Positions 18,429 to 32,442 of a stretch of DNA of 64,000 nucleotides are shown piece by piece. The stretch's first letter is position 1, and every line of letters begins with the position of its first letter. Under the pieces are notes generated by a model, which saw only the letters and a program-made list of their open reading frames with translations, did no database searches and was not told where the DNA came from. Source of the stretch: Mycoplasmopsis arginini (lineage in GTDB: Bacteria; Bacillota_I; Bacilli_A; Mycoplasmatales; Metamycoplasmataceae); NCBI RefSeq assembly GCF_900660725.1, contig NZ_LR215044.1, positions 1 through 64,000 of the forward strand, written 5' to 3'. Both the position numbers and the translations under genes were made by a program.

Positions 18429-21221
18429 ATGAGTAAAAAAACTAATATTCAACTTTTAGAAAATAGAAATTCAAAGTTAAGTAAACAAGATTTAAAAAGA
18501 AACTTGGTTAACCAAAGATTATTAGAAGCTTCAGAAGCTGATTTAGATTTTTTATATTCCAAATACAACACTTCTAAATATGGTATTTCAAATGAAGACC
18601 TAGTTGAAGAAAATAGAGATGAATATGGTGTGAATAAGATTGCTAAAAAAGGATCTGACACTGTAGGCAAGAGATTAGTTAGATCTTTCTTTAACTTATT
18701 TAATATTATTCTTTTTGTATTAGCTATTGTTTCGGCTGTTGTTGATATCATTTTGCCAATTACACAATCAAAGAAAGATGAAGTTAATTACATAACTGTT
18801 GTTATTATTTTAATTATTGTTTTTGCAAGCAGTATTATTCATTTTATCCAGGAACAAAAATCTGCTTCGAGTGCTAATAAATTAATTGAAATTATTGAAA
18901 CAACGTGTCTTGTTGAAAGAAATGGAGTTTTAAAGGAAATTCCAATGGACGAAATTGTTGTGGGCGATATTGTCCACTTAGCTGCTGGAGATATAATCCC
19001 TGGTGATGTTCGTATTTTAACTGCAAAAGACTTATTTGTTTCACAATCTTCACTAACAGGAGAAAGTGATGCAATAGAAAAATATGGAGATATTGATAAA
19101 AGTAAAAGTTATGATAATATTACCGACCGTCCTAACCTTGCTTTTATGGGTTCTAATATTATCTCAGGTTCTGCAAAAGCAATTGTTTTAGTTGTCGGAA
19201 ATGATACTTTTATTGGTAAAGTTGCAACTAAATTAAATGAAAAACAAGTTCCTACTAATTTTGAAAAAGGAATTAAGAAAATTTCAGTAATGCTAACAAT
19301 TATTATTGCATCAGTTATTCCTGTAGTATTTCTAATTGTTGGATTAATGCACCAAAAATTAGAAGGTAATGCCGCCTGAATAAATGCTTTATTGTTTGGA
19401 ATTTCTATTGCCGTTGGTTTGACACCAGAAATGCTCCCGATGATTGTAACCGCTTGTTTATCAAAAGGTTCGATGGCCATGGGGAAAGCAAAAACAATCG
19501 TTAAAAATATTAATTCTATCCAAAACTTTGGAGCAATGGATATCTTATGTACTGATAAAACTGGTACTATAACTCAAGATGAAATTATTTTAGAACGCCA
19601 TCTAGATGTTAATGGTAAAGAAGACGCCCATGTTTTAAAATATGCTTTTTTAAATTCATATTATCAAACAGGTTTGAAAAATTTACTAGATAAATCAATT
19701 ATTAACCGTACTTTAGATTTAGCTGATGAAGAAAAATCTTTAGATAATCTTGAACTTCATTATTTAAAAATTGACGAGGTTCCTTTTGATTTTAATAGAA
19801 AAAGAATGTCTGTTCTTGTTAAATCATTAAAAAATGATAAGGTAACTTTAATTACCAAAGGAGCAGTAGAAGAAATTATTAACGTATGTAACAAAATTTA
19901 TTTAGATGGAAAAGTAGTTCCTTTAGATAAAAAGGTTGTACGTAAAGTTTTAAATAAAGTAGAAGAATTCAGTGAAGAAGGTATGAGAGTTGTTGCTGTT
20001 GCTTCAAAGAAATCTCATATTGATGCTGTTGGTAAATTAAGTGTGGCCGATGAAAAAGATATGACATTAATTGGTTATTTAACTTTCCTTGACCCACCAA
20101 AAGATTCAGCAGAAGATGCAATTAAAAAGTTACATAATTTAGGTGTTGAGGTTAAGATTTTAACTGGAGATAATCCATTAGTAACTAAAGCTGTTTGTTC
20201 TAAAGTAGGAATTCCTTATGAAAGAATTTTATTAGGTAAAGATATTTCAAAATTATCAGACACCGAATTAGCAATCGAGGTTGAAAAAACACAAATATTT
20301 GCAAAATTAAGTCCAGATCAAAAAGCAAGAATTATTACCATTTTAAGAAAAAACGGTCATGTTGTTGGTTATATGGGTGATGGTATTAATGATGCACAAG
20401 CAATGAAGGTTGCAGACGTTTCTATTTCTGTAGATACAGCTGTTGATATTGCTAAAGAATCAGCAAATATAATTCTTTTAGAAAAAGATTTAAATGTTTT
20501 AGCAACTGGAATAATTGAAGGAAGAAAAACTCACGCTAATATTAATAAATATATTAAAATGACAGTTTCTTCAAACTTTGGAAATATTTTTAGTGTTGTT
20601 ATTGCTTCAGCAATGCTACCTTTTATTCCGATGGCACCAGTACAAATTATTTTCTTAAATTTAATTTACGACTTTTGTTGTGGAACAATACCATGAGATA
20701 ATGTTGATAAAGAATTTATTCAATCACCACGGCAATGGGGTCATAAGTCAATCTGGCGCTTTATGTTATGGTTTGGACCAGCAAGTTCAATTGTTGACAT
20801 TATGGCATTTTGTTTATTATTCTTTGTAGTTATACCTAATGCAATTAAAGGTTCAACATTTAGTAGTATTAGTGATTATGCTAAATTGACACCCGAAGAA
20901 CAAAAAGCATTTAAACTAATGTTCTGATCTGGTTGATTAGTAGTTTCAATGTGAACTCAAACGTTTGTAATTCATTTATTAAGAACAGATAAAGTTCCAA
21001 TGTTTAAATCAAACGCTTCGACACCAGTTATTATTTCTACTTTAGTTGGTGTTGGTGTTGTTACTGCTCTTCCTTATATTCCAAAAGTAAATGATTCGTT
21101 ACAATTAACACCATTACCTGCAGAATTTTTTGCTTGATTAGCGCTTTTATTATCTACATATACTATTTTAGTTTTAATAACAAAGAAAATATATAAAAGA
21201 ATATACAAACAATTTCTATAA
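18429..21221 (+). CDS. mgtA: Mg2+-importing P-type ATPase (MgtA/MgtB type)
   Basis: A 930-residue P-type ATPase of class IIIB. Motifs in order: membrane helices 1-2 around residues 80-140, actuator TGES ([11 protein letters not shown]) near 202, [11 protein letters not shown] in helix 4 near 330 (diagnostic of MgtA/MgtB), phosphorylation site DKTGTIT near 376, GDNP and [11 protein letters not shown] hinge near 650, and C-terminal helices to the end. TGA at 19377 and several after 20695 are Trp. It imports Mg2+ and is usually induced by Mg2+ starvation. The 5' leader contains a small open frame and a hairpin, consistent with post-initiation control. A terminator follows directly. Confidence 0.93.
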
Positions 21222-21226
21222 TTATT

Positions 21227-21255
21227 AAATAAGCTTTTAATAGGGCTTATTTTTA
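21227..21255 (+). terminator. Intrinsic terminator after mgtA
   Basis: AAATAAGC (21227-21234) pairs with GCTTATTT (21245-21252), followed by T residues; ends the mgtA transcript. Confidence 0.75.
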
Positions 21256-21363
21256 AATTATTCTAATTTTAAAAACAAAAGTAGCAAAAACATTAACTTT
21301 AATATTTAATATATTAAAATTTATATGTAAAAATTAAAAAAGGAATAATGAAAAAAAGATAAA

Positions 21364-22335
21364 ATGAATAAAGCAGAAGACAATGTAATTATTTTTGGAA
21401 TGGATAATTCCCAAAAATTAGCTAACGAAATCGGAAAGTATTTAAATAAGGAAATTAAATCAATTAATAAAATAGTTTTTGCTGATGGCGAACAACTTAT
21501 TTATCCTGAAGAAACAGTAAGAAACAAAACAGTTTTTATTATCAATAATACCGGTAAACCAGTTAATGACAATTTAATGAGTTTATTAATTTTTATTGAC
21601 TCGTTAAAAAGAGCAAGTGCTAAAAGAATTATTTGTGTAACTACATATTACGGATATGCAAGACAAGATCGTAAAACAAGTGGTAGACATCCAATTACTG
21701 CGAAATTAGTTGCAGATTTATTAGAAACAGCTGGAGCAGACAAACTTATTACTTTAGATCTACATAATGCTTCAATACAAGGTTTCTTTAATATTCCTGT
21801 TGATGATTTAAGAGGTCAATTTATTTTTTCAAAAGAACTAAGAGGAAGAAAAGATAAATTTGTTATTGTTTCACCTGACCACGGTGGAGCTGTAAGAGCA
21901 AGACAATTATCAGAACTACTAGATAGTGATGAACAAATTGCAATTATCGATAAAAGAAGAACTGGACCTAATGTTTCTGAAATTATGGGCGTGTTAGGTA
22001 ATGTTAAGAATAAAAATGTAATTATTTTTGATGACATTATTGACACTGGTGGAACAATTATTCATGCAGCAGAAACTTTAAAAGCACAAGGGGCAAAAAA
22101 AATTATTATTGCTGCAACTCATGGATTATTTTCGAGAGGTTTTGAAATGTTTGAAAATAACCCAATTATAGATGAAGTAATTATTACAAATTCAACTGAT
22201 CACTCACACCTTTCGCATTTTAAAAAATTAAAAGAGTTATCAATGGCTGAATTTTTAGGATTAGTTATCGAAGCAAATATCAATAATACTTCAATTAGTG
22301 AAATTTATGAAGACTATAGCAACGGAAGAGTTTAA
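21364..22335 (+). CDS. prs: Ribose-phosphate pyrophosphokinase
   Basis: Prs makes PRPP from ribose-5-phosphate and ATP for nucleotide salvage. The 323-residue frame is standard in length. Visible are the ATP-binding flexible loop YARQDRKTSGRHPITAK around 98-114, the DLHN metal motif with GFF near 138, PDHGGAVRARQ near 178 and the PRPP-binding signature IIFDDIIDTGGTI near 220. The start has a weak ribosome-binding site (AAAAGGAATAATG further upstream). The 3' end overlaps rsmG by 29 bases. Confidence 0.95.
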   Translation: MNKAEDNVIIFGMDNSQKLANEIGKYLNKEIKSINKIVFADGEQLIYPEETVRNKTVFIINNTGKPVNDNLMSLLIFIDSLKRASAKRIICVTTYYGYARQDRKTSGRHPITAKLVADLLETAGADKLITLDLHNASIQGFFNIPVDDLRGQFIFSKELRGRKDKFVIVSPDHGGAVRARQLSELLDSDEQIAIIDKRRTGPNVSEIMGVLGNVKNKNVIIFDDIIDTGGTIIHAAETLKAQGAKKIIIAATHGLFSRGFEMFENNPIIDEVIITNSTDHSHLSHFKKLKELSMAEFLGLVIEANINNTSISEIYEDYSNGRV

Positions 22336-23026
22336 TAATTTAATTAATGAATATTTAGGAGAAACTAACAAGGAAATAGTTTCTAAACTTTGAATCTATT
22401 ATTCTTTAATAGAAGAAGAAAATCAAAAATATAATTTAACTGGTTTTTATGGCGAAAAACTTATAAAAGAGGGAATTATTGAATCAATATTAATTTTTAA
22501 AAACATTAATGATCAGGTTTTAGATTTAAATCAAAAAAAAGTTTTAGACATAGGTTCAGGCGCAGGTTTTCCTATTATTCCTTATTTTATTTATAATCCA
22601 AATTTTGATTTAACTATTTATGAGCCAATGCAAAAACGTGTTAACTTTTTAAATTTGGTTATTTCAAAATGTAATTTAAAAAATATTAGAGTTCTTAAAT
22701 TAAGAGCCGAAGATTCGAAAGAATATGAAACCTTTGATTTCATTAGTGCTAGAGCGGTTTCTGAATTAAAAAACTTGGTAGAAATATCTCACCATTTAGG
22801 CAAATTAAATTCTACATTTTGCTTTTTAAAATCAACTAGTTTTCAGAAGGAAATTTATAATTCAAGCTTTATTCAAAACGCTTTAAAAATTAAATATAAG
22901 GCTTTAGATTTAAAAACTTTTTTCAGTATTAATAATGTCTTAGTTTATTATCAGAAAACTTCAAAGACACCAGATTTTATTCCAAGAAAATGATCTATAA
23001 TCATTAAAGATAATCTTAAAAAATAA
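22307..23026 (+). CDS. rsmG: 16S rRNA m7G527 methyltransferase RsmG (GidB)
   Basis: RsmG methylates N7 of G527 in 16S rRNA using SAM. With TGA at 22391 and 22991 read as Trp, the frame gives 239 residues, the normal length. Visible are YNLTGF near residue 45, the SAM motif VLDIGSGAGFPIIP near 79, YEPMQKRVNFL near 105, and SARAVSEL near 147 with the family's conserved Arg-Ala. I place the start at ATG 22307 inside the 3' end of prs (29-base overlap) because the in-frame stop at 22262 leaves few other choices. Overlap indicates coupling with prs. Confidence 0.9.
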
Positions 23027-23030
23027 TAAA

Positions 23031-23068
23031 AAAACTTACTTTTTTAAATAAAGTAGGTTTTATTTTTT
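23031..23068 (+). terminator. Intrinsic terminator after rsmG
   Basis: AAACTTACTTT (23032-23042) pairs with AAAGTAGGTTT (23050-23060), then a T-rich tail. Two copies of TTATTAAATAAT-like sequence and a TATAAT at 23124 follow, forming the promoter region of the giant permease. Confidence 0.75.
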
Positions 23069-23158
23069 ATTTCTTTTTTCTTCTTTATTAAATAATTTAT
23101 TAAATAATTTATTTAATAAACTATATAATTGTACTATCCAAACAAGGAAAGGTAAATT

Positions 23159-26100
23159 ATGAAAAGACTATTTAAAGAAGTTTTTAGATCCTTAGCTAAA
23201 AACAAAGTTACATTAGTTTGTTTAACAATACTAATATTTTTAACAACATTTTTATTTACATTATTAAATGATGTTAAAACCTCATATTCAAGAACGATTA
23301 ATGCCTATGATAAGGTATCTAAATTACATGATCTAACGGTGGATTTGGATATTAATCCATCAGGAATCATTCCTCATCAAGGTTATAATCAAGTGGATAA
23401 GGATAACAATACATTAGTCAATTCTCCAATACAATTTGAATCATCAAAAAATGGTTCAGATGTTTCATATACAATTAATTTTCCAAGTGAAGATCAAAAC
23501 TATATAAAAATTAAAGATACTATAGAAGGTTGAAACGTTGATGATAACTATTATTTATTAACTGAAGATTTTTTAAAAATTTATTACGAACAATTATCAG
23601 GCGGAGTTACTAGCGTTAATTTTGAAATCAATAAAGAAAACCCTGACCCAAATAAAATTAGAGAATTTACTTTTTCAGGAGAAAACCGTAAATTTAGAGT
23701 ATTTCGCAAAGAGGGAAATAAATATGTTTTAGTAACCAATAAAACTACAATAAATAAAGATGATACTATTACTTTAAAAAATAATGTCAAGTTGGCTGAT
23801 ATTTTAACTATTGCTTATGGTCCTAAGGGCCCTTTTGCTCAACAAACAGTAAAAGATTCTGTTATCGAAGCTTCTCCGCTATTTTTAAATACCAAAACAA
23901 AACAAGCATCATTTTTAACCGAAGATTATGATAATTGAAAAGCTGAAGGAGTACTATATGTCATTTCCTCAGAAAAGGTATTAGAACTTATGGGCTTTGA
24001 AAAAGACCAAACAAATCAAAAATGATACTTCAAAGATAATGCTTATCAAAATGCAAAAATTAAACTTCAAAATGATAAAAAAACAAATGAATGAAACATT
24101 ATTAATGAAGATAAGTTAATTAACACATTTAAATTAGGTAATTTTATCGATACAAATAAAGTTGAATCAGATGCGCCCTTATTACAAGAATTACAATCTA
24201 ATCAAATTTACAAAATTCCAGAAGATTGAATCAAAAGAACAGAAAAATTAGTTTCTTATAATTGATATCGTTATGTTTTAAATTGAAATGAATTAAAAGA
24301 TGAAGAAAAATCAAACTGAAAAGGTTCATACTTCAAATTTATTGAACAATTTAGTAAAAATAATCCTAAAGAATATAAGACTAAATTATATTTCTCATAT
24401 TGAGATAAAACTACGACAATTAAATATTCAATCGGTAATAAATACAAACAAACATTTGTTCAAACCACTCCAATTGACAAAAATGATTTAAATATAACTT
24501 TTAAAGAAGCCTGGAAAGGTGGGGGGAATAATAAAAACATTCCTCTTGAAAAACAAAATCAAGAAAAAATAAATCTATGAAACATTAAACAAATTGAATT
24601 TAATGAGCTTTCAGATGCTGAACCAAGCGAAGAACAATTTTTATATGCTTCAAATGTTGAAAAATTAAATGAACACCAAAACTTCATTAGAAATGGGGCT
24701 TTAAATTTTGCCAGATCTTCTATTCTAAAAGATATCGAGAGCACTGTTGGTGCAGAAAATTTAGGTATTAGAAAAACAGTTACTGTTGAAACTGTAAATG
24801 AAGAGAATGCAAAGAAAAATGTGTTCCACTTTGTTGATATGGGTGATAAAGATAAAAAAATTCTTGGTTTTAAAAATAATGTTGGCAAATTATATAATGA
24901 AACTTTAAATCCTTCAATATTAAATTCAAGTATTTCAAATGAAAACGTGGATAAATTTTTATTAAAACCAGACAAGAATAGTAATAAGATTCAAAAAATA
25001 CCTTCAGTTTACACAAGATCATTAGTTGAAGCAATTTTTAAAAACTTTACTCCTAACATTAATTATTTTAATGCTGATATAAGATTTGAAAATTATTATG
25101 ACTTTTTAGAAAAAACAAAAATACCTACTTTATTAAACGGAAAAATTTTAACTCTAACAACAGCTACACCAGAACTAAAAATAAAATCGGGTTCAACAAT
25201 TGTTGGAGCCATTGCTATGCCTCGCCCTAATAAATATATTTTCTTAACACAAAGCAACATTGATGGATTTACTGATGAAATTGTTTGAAATAAAGTTTTA
25301 ATTAATAATAAAGATTATTTAACAATTGATGAAGTCTATAACTACTTAGTTGAACAAGATTATACCGTTCGTGGCGAAATAGGTCCAAATGGGTGAGCAG
25401 TAGTTAATAATCAATTTAAAAACTCAATTAGTCTACCAATTGCCTTTGGATCTATCTCAAATGATTTAACAACAGAAATTACTCAAAAGAATACAATTAA
25501 AACATTGGTTGAACGTTTAAGATCTGTTTTTGTTGACACAGATTTGGCTAAATTATTTGATCGTAAAGATATTTATCGTTTATTTAAAGCAATTTCAGAT
25601 TCTGTTGAAGAAAATGGTCTTCATACATTGCTAGCAATTGGAAAGACAAACAAATTTATTTTAGAAAAAACACTGTTAGATGTTATTAAGTTTTTAGTTA
25701 AACCTTTATATCAAAAGAATAATCAAAACTTAGAATACATTAACATTAATGCTAATGCCTTTATTCATAATTTCTTTAACAAGATTTTCCAATACTTTAA
25801 GAAACAATATCTTGCTTCAGGTTCAACACCAGAAGAAAGAGATAATTATTTAGTTTCACAAATAAATAATTTAAGTGGGATATTTAACTTTTCAAAAGTT
25901 TATATTATTCCTCAATTAAAAATATCATTAAAAGATTTATTTATTTATGTAAAAGATAAAGAAAGAATTTTTGATATTTTAAGTAATATTATTTCTTCAA
26001 TTGATTTTGTTAAGTTTTCCGCAATTATTAATGATTGATATGATCGTCATCCTTACAAACCTTTTACAGCGTTAAATGATACATATTGAACTATGTCGCA

Positions 26101-29100
26101 TGAAAGAATGATTATTTCTTTATTAAGTTCCGTTAAAGAAAGTCAATTTAAAAATGCAATTAAGAATTTAATTAACTTAGTTGATTTTGGAAAAATTTTA
26201 GATCCAGATCAAACAAGCAGTTATTATTCGAAATGAGTTAATGCATATAAGAATGCAAACCAAGAATTAAGCAACGAAACTAAAGAACAAGCTAAGAAAT
26301 TCTTTAAAGCTTTAGACGCTAACAAAAATGGTTCATATGCAAATATTAATGAAGGTTTATTTAGCATTTTTTCAAATATTAGTGTTGAACAATTTACTAA
26401 TTCATTAAATAAATTAATTAAGATTAATAAATATCCAATTACAGCAAATAATAAAATTTATAATGACTATAATACAGAATATTTAAATCAATCTGATTAT
26501 CTAGCTGCATTTATGTCTTCATTAAATTTAGCTAGGGAAAACGAAATTTCTTCAAGCAAAATTATTCAGATTCAAAATGCTTTGATTAAAATATTTAACT
26601 TTTCAAATAAAACAGACAACTTTATTAAGGAATTAAATATTGCTATTCCTACTTCCGAAGAAGGTAAGGTTTCATTACTTGATTTAGCGATCTTACCTAA
26701 ATTAGCATTTCCAAATGACGTTAGTGAAGCAACTATTCCTTCTTCATATAATGTTCAAATAAATAAATACGATTTAGTAGATATTCAAAAAGTTATTTTT
26801 AAAGTAAAAAAGGCAATTTCAAATAATGAATTATTAAAATTAACAAAATCTGAGTTTGATTTTGTTAAAAACGAAGCACTTATTAATGAAATTGAATTAA
26901 ATAATTTAGAAACATTATTAAGTAAGCTAGAACAATATTATAAATTTGTTGAATTATTAAAACTAAAGAATCTAAAACCAAAAAATAACAATTTTAATTT
27001 TGTTTTAGAAGATAATAACTTACAACCAGGTTCATATGGTGATTTAGCTTATTTATCAGCAATAATAGATGTTAATAATAAAGAAAAACAAGATAATATT
27101 GAAATATTAAAAACATTACATAATTTATTAGCAAAATACTTTGCTTCATCATTTATGAGTGAAGGTGAAAATTCAATTATTAAGAATAATTTTATTTTAT
27201 ATAGTCTTTGAATTAAATTAGCTTATTTCTTAAATAAAATAGAAAGACTAGAAGATAAAATAACAATTGATGAGAAAACTGGTAAAAGAATTATTGAAAA
27301 AAGATTTAATAAAACATTATCTTTTGCTCAAATTAAATTAGTTTTAAAAGAAATTTATAATTTAGCACTTAACCCAGAAATATCAGCTAAGATGACTAAT
27401 TATGATAAAGTTGTAAATCCAATTCCAAGTATGGGTGTTTTAGGGAGTGATAGCGAGTATAAGGCCACTTTATTAAAAATCCCTTATGCACACGCACATA
27501 CAAACTTAGCAAATAAAGAATTGGTTGAATTATTAAAAAACTCAACAGCAATTGACACTTTCAAATCTAATTTAGCCAATGCTCAAATTAAAGAAGATAT
27601 TATTAATAAAATTTTAGATTTATTAGTAAAAAATTCAAATGAGTTAACCTACAACTTTGGTTATATTGCGTCTGCTTCACAAATGGCAACTTTCTATAAC
27701 AGAAGTTTAGTCACTTTCTTGGATTCATTTCTTGCTACAAATGAAGAAAATCCAGCAATAAAACCACTAATTAATAATGATTACGAATTTGATTTAGCAT
27801 TTAAAATGGCTACACAAAATGCAAACTTAAGTAATCATTTATCTTTATTAAACATTCCTAAGAACTTATTAAATCCTTTAACACTTTTAAGTTTTCCTCA
27901 AATTCCTTTATACTATGCTTTAAGCCCAAATCCTAACGAAGGAAACCTTGCTTATATTGTCAAGAAGATGCTAAACAATTTAAAATCTTCAAATATTCAA
28001 GATATCCTATATCAAATTGAAGGATTAACTCAAAAATTCGATAGTTCTGTGCAATACATTGAATCAAAAAGTGATACTGCTGTTGATCTAGATTTATCAA
28101 ACTTTAATTATTTATTTAATAGATTATTAACAGATGAAAATGGTAATGAGCTAGAAATTTTTGGAATTAATGTTACTTCATCTATTAAAAAGTCACTTTA
28201 CAAAATTATTGAACCAATTCAAATATCAAACTTAATTTCTTATTCTGATTCTGGTTCATATGTAGCTAAAATTAATTATGGTTATGCTTCAAAAAATGGA
28301 AAAGAAGTATATACTGGCGACATTAGTAAATATTTATCAAACCCATATGCAATGCAATTATTTATTGCTTCATTAGATAATAAATATAAAGTTAAGGTTA
28401 ATACACAAGAATATTTAATTATTGGTATTGACTCAAGCGTCGATTATTTATACCCTGTAATTAATGAAGAAAATATTCAAGTTGATACTAATTCCCAAGC
28501 AGTTGTTTATGTTAACTCAAAAGGATTTGACCGTATTTATTCAGCTTATCCAACATTTGCTATTAAAACATATGTACTTGTTAAAGCACCAACTGATGCG
28601 AGAGGAAGATTTTTAGAAAACAAAAACCCTCAACAACTTCAAAAACAATTTAGTGAAGATATAAATAAAATAAATCCAAATTCATTTAAGGGAGTCTATT
28701 TAAGAGATGAGTTAGATAATATTAACCCTGAGAGAATGATTAGAATTGTTACAATTAGATCAATTGTTAACTCAATTAAAAACGCAACTTTATATCTAAT
28801 TACTGTTTTAACAATCTTAGTAGCATTCATTATTTACTTTATTATGAAGAGATATATTGAAGCAAGAAATAAGGTTGTCGGTATTTTAAGAGCACAAGGT
28901 TATAAAACTTCAAAAATTGCGTTAGCCTTTTGTGCTTTTGGTTGAATACCAGCAATAGTTGGATCTTTAGGTGGATATATTTTAGGTTTTGCTCTTCAAA
29001 AACCAGCAATGAATGTTTTATCTTCTTACTGAACATTGGAAAATAATATTATTCCGGTTCATGCACTGGCAATTTTAGGAACAATGATTATTCCATTCAT

Positions 29101-31522
29101 TTTTGTCAGCTTATTAATCTTTATTATAACTGCTATTTCGGTTCGTAAAAAGCCAATTGAATTAATGAGTGGATTAACTGAAGTTAGTGTTGGAAACTTT
29201 GCACAAAGAGTCTCAGCAATGTTTAGAAAATTACCAATCAAAGCAAGATTTATAGCTTCAATGGCATTAAATAATTTCTGAAAAATGTTTTCACTATTCT
29301 TAGCCTTTTCAACAACATCATTAATTTCAATGTTCTTCTTATCTTCAAATAATATTTTTAACAAGGCAATTACTAAAACATATAAAGATCGTCTATATAA
29401 ATTTAAGTTAGACCTAGAAAGTCCGACAACTGAAGGCGGACCATATGTAACATATAATAAAGATGATATTAACTCTTTACTTTATGTTCCAAATGATTTA
29501 GCGGGAAACTCATCATCAAATGGAAGCCAATTAGATTATTCTAACCCTAACTTTTTAAGACCGGGTAGCTCATTTAATACCGACGTTATTCAACGTCCTT
29601 ACGCACCAACGGTTTTAACAAAATCATCACTGGATATTTTAATGGATTTATCTGTTGAATTAAGTCCTTGAGATATTACATATGCAAATATGCCAGAAAC
29701 ACAAAGAGCTAGAGTGGCACAAATTTTCAAACGTGTTTCAAAACAAATGCAAAATACTCAATATTTAATTGATATTAAAAAATTAAAGAATAAAGAAAAT
29801 TATTTAGATGTTAATGGTTCTTCAATAGATGATATTATTGCTGTGAATAATTTAGAAAAATTCCAAAAAGATTTATCCGAAAATAAACCTGAAGATATGA
29901 GTAATAGAACAAGTTTCTTCTACTTTATTCACTCAGGAAGATATAAAAATGAACAAAATACTGGACGTATTAGTGAACAATTTAAATTTGTTGAATGAGA
30001 TCCAGTAAATGAAACATACTACAAACCAAAAGCGGTTTCAACTTCAAGATACCGTCAAGAATATAGAAACTTCTTAGTTAATGCATACCGTAAAATTGAT
30101 CAGTTAGATTTCTTTGTATCATTTGGTGGTATTTATTGAAATAATACAACAAATGAAAAATACACTTATGCCAAAACATTGTATGACAATAAAGAAATGA
30201 AGATTTATGGATATTATGAAGATAGTAAGTTTATTTCAATGCATAATAATAAAAATGAAAATTTACAAGAAAAACTAGCTAAATATAAATATCAAGAAAA
30301 TAAACCGATTCCGTTAATTATCAACACTGTAGCTGAGAAAAAATACCGTTTATCAATCGGATCAAGAATTGAAGTAGAATTATTGAACCACGTTGATAGA
30401 TTTAGCCACCGTGCTTTATTCCAAAAGGCTCCAAAAACTAAATATACATTTGAGGTTATTGATATTTCTGAAACATATATCAACACCGAAATGATTACAA
30501 GAAAAGATATCTTAGATAAGATTTTAGGTTATGATACTTTAACTAAACGTCTAAAAGATGCACGTAAACAAGAATTAGATAATGCAATTTATTTAAACCC
30601 AGATAAAAAAGAAGAATTAACCAAACTATTTAATAGAAAATACGAAGCATTTAATGGTATCCTATCAAATGATATTACTCCTGTTCAAACCATTGATACA
30701 TTAACAACATATTCATCAACAGGATTCTGAGGAGCTGCAGCAACATTTGAAGTAGACGGCGCTAGTGATCAAAGCGTTTGAGAATTCTTTAAGAGAATAT
30801 TTATTTCTGATGAAAGTATTAACTATGTTTCAGTATATGAGCATAATGTTAATGCTTATAATCAAGCTCATCCTGAAGCGAAATTAAATTACAAAGATGT
30901 TTTATTTAAATTATTAAATATTAATGAAATACAGTTCCAAAAAATTGTTAAGGAATCTAATTCAAATGAAGAATTTAAGAATATGGCACGTTCTATTCTA
31001 ACTAAGTTCTATGGAACACAACCAGATACAATTTATGGTAAAAATATAATGTTTGGTGCTTCATTTGATGTTAATAGTAAAGACATTGAAGCAGGATTTA
31101 TTTCTGGAATTTCAGAAACAGTTAATATTATTTTAATTGCATTTATTGTTATGTCATTATTAATATCAATTATCATTTTAATTGTTATTACAAACATTAT
31201 GATCGCATCTAACCAAAGAGCAATAGCAACATTCTCAGTATTAGGTTATACAAACAGTGAAAAAATTTCATTATTCTTTGCTAACTTTGTTCCAACAATT
31301 ATCTTTGCCTGCTTATTAATGATTCCTGTTACATTATTATTAATATCAGTCTTTAATGCATTTATGATGGCAACATCACAAATTATTCTTCCACTAGTTT
31401 TACATTACTCAACAATTATTATTTCAGCAACAATTTGCTTAACAGTATTTATTTTAACATCTATGGCAACATGAAAGAGTTTAAATAAGGTTAAAGCTGT
31501 TGATGCTCTGAAAGGAAAATAA
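23159..31522 (+). CDS. Giant FtsX-type ABC transporter permease (2,787 residues)
   Basis: One continuous frame through about 30 Trp TGA codons. Residues 16-38 form an N-terminal membrane segment; about 1,800 residues follow that are hydrophilic and presumably extracellular. A first FtsX module with three to four helices spans about 1,870-2,000 (ILRAQGYKTSKIA near 1,910), another helix lies near 2,045, a second extracellular region of about 580 residues follows, and a second FtsX module with three helices covers 2,650-2,780 (FSVLGYTNSEK near 2,695). This is MacB/LolC/E-like topology with a greatly enlarged first extracellular domain. The ATPase gene overlaps its stop by one base. Cargo is unknown; lipoprotein or peptide export, or surface remodelling, are possible. 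Confidence 0.85.
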
Positions 31523-32442
31523 TGCCAAGAAAAAATAAGAAAGATTTACATAATAATTTAAATGAATTAAGCCCAATTGAAATTTATAAACATGATAAAC
31601 CTTTTGAAATTCAAGATGAGGGTTTAACTGTTAAAGTGTTGGACAAGAATACTTTGAAACAATATAAATTAGCTAATGACAAACCACGTAAAAAAGACGG
31701 ATTAGAAAAAGAAAAAAACACTGAAGGTAACATTGTTGAAGTTAGCGATGTTAAAAAAACCTATTTATCGGGTAATGTTGCAACTGATGTTTTAAAAGGT
31801 ATTTCTTTCTCAATCAAAAAAGGTGAAATTGCAATTTTATATGGTAAATCTGGTTCAGGAAAATCAACACTTTTAAATATTATTAGTGCTTTAGATCGTC
31901 CTACCAGTGGTAAGGTTATTGTTAATGATGTTAACCTACCTTATTTAAGCAATTCAAAACAAACACTTTTTAGAAGGAACAACATTTCATTTATTTTTCA
32001 AAACTATAATTTATTGCAAAATTTAAATAGTTATGACAATGTCGAAACAGGTGCATACTTACAAAAAGACAAAGCAAAGCATTTAGATATTAAAAAATTA
32101 TTTAAAGATTTTGATTTAGAACAATGTATGTTTAAGTATCCTTCACAAATGTCTGGTGGGCAACAACAACGAGTATCAATTTTAAGGGCTATTGCTAAAA
32201 ATGCCGATATCTTAGTAGCTGATGAGCCAACTGGGGCACTTGATGAAAAAACTGGTCAAATTGTTTTAAAAATTTTACAAGAAATTAATCGCGATTATGG
32301 GACAACAATAATCATTGTTTCTCATGACCCTGATGTAGCTCAAATGGCCGATAAAGTTATTTATTTAGAATTAGGTCATATTAAAGATATAATATTACAA
32401 GATCGTAAATGATTAATTGAGAAAAATAAAAAGGAGATGTAA
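31522..32442 (+). CDS. ABC transporter ATPase, MacB/LolD type
   Basis: A 306-residue ATPase with Walker A GKSGSGKST at about residues 108-116, Q loop FIFQNYNLL near 160, signature MSGGQQQRVSILRA near 211, Walker B ILVADEPTGALD near 232, and switch His in VSHD. The sequence style (EPTGALDE, FQNYNLL) is that of the MacB/LolD family that works with FtsX-type permeases. The first 70 residues before the nucleotide-binding fold are an unusual charged extension. Its ATG overlaps the permease stop by one base and its stop directly abuts the next ATG, so the three genes are one operon. TGA at 32410 is Trp. Confidence 0.92.

Noticed and set aside
1-31522. Many genes appear broken into fragments at TGA codons
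   Set aside because: All such breaks stay in frame and the fused products match known families in length, so TGA is Trp (code 4), not nonsense mutation.
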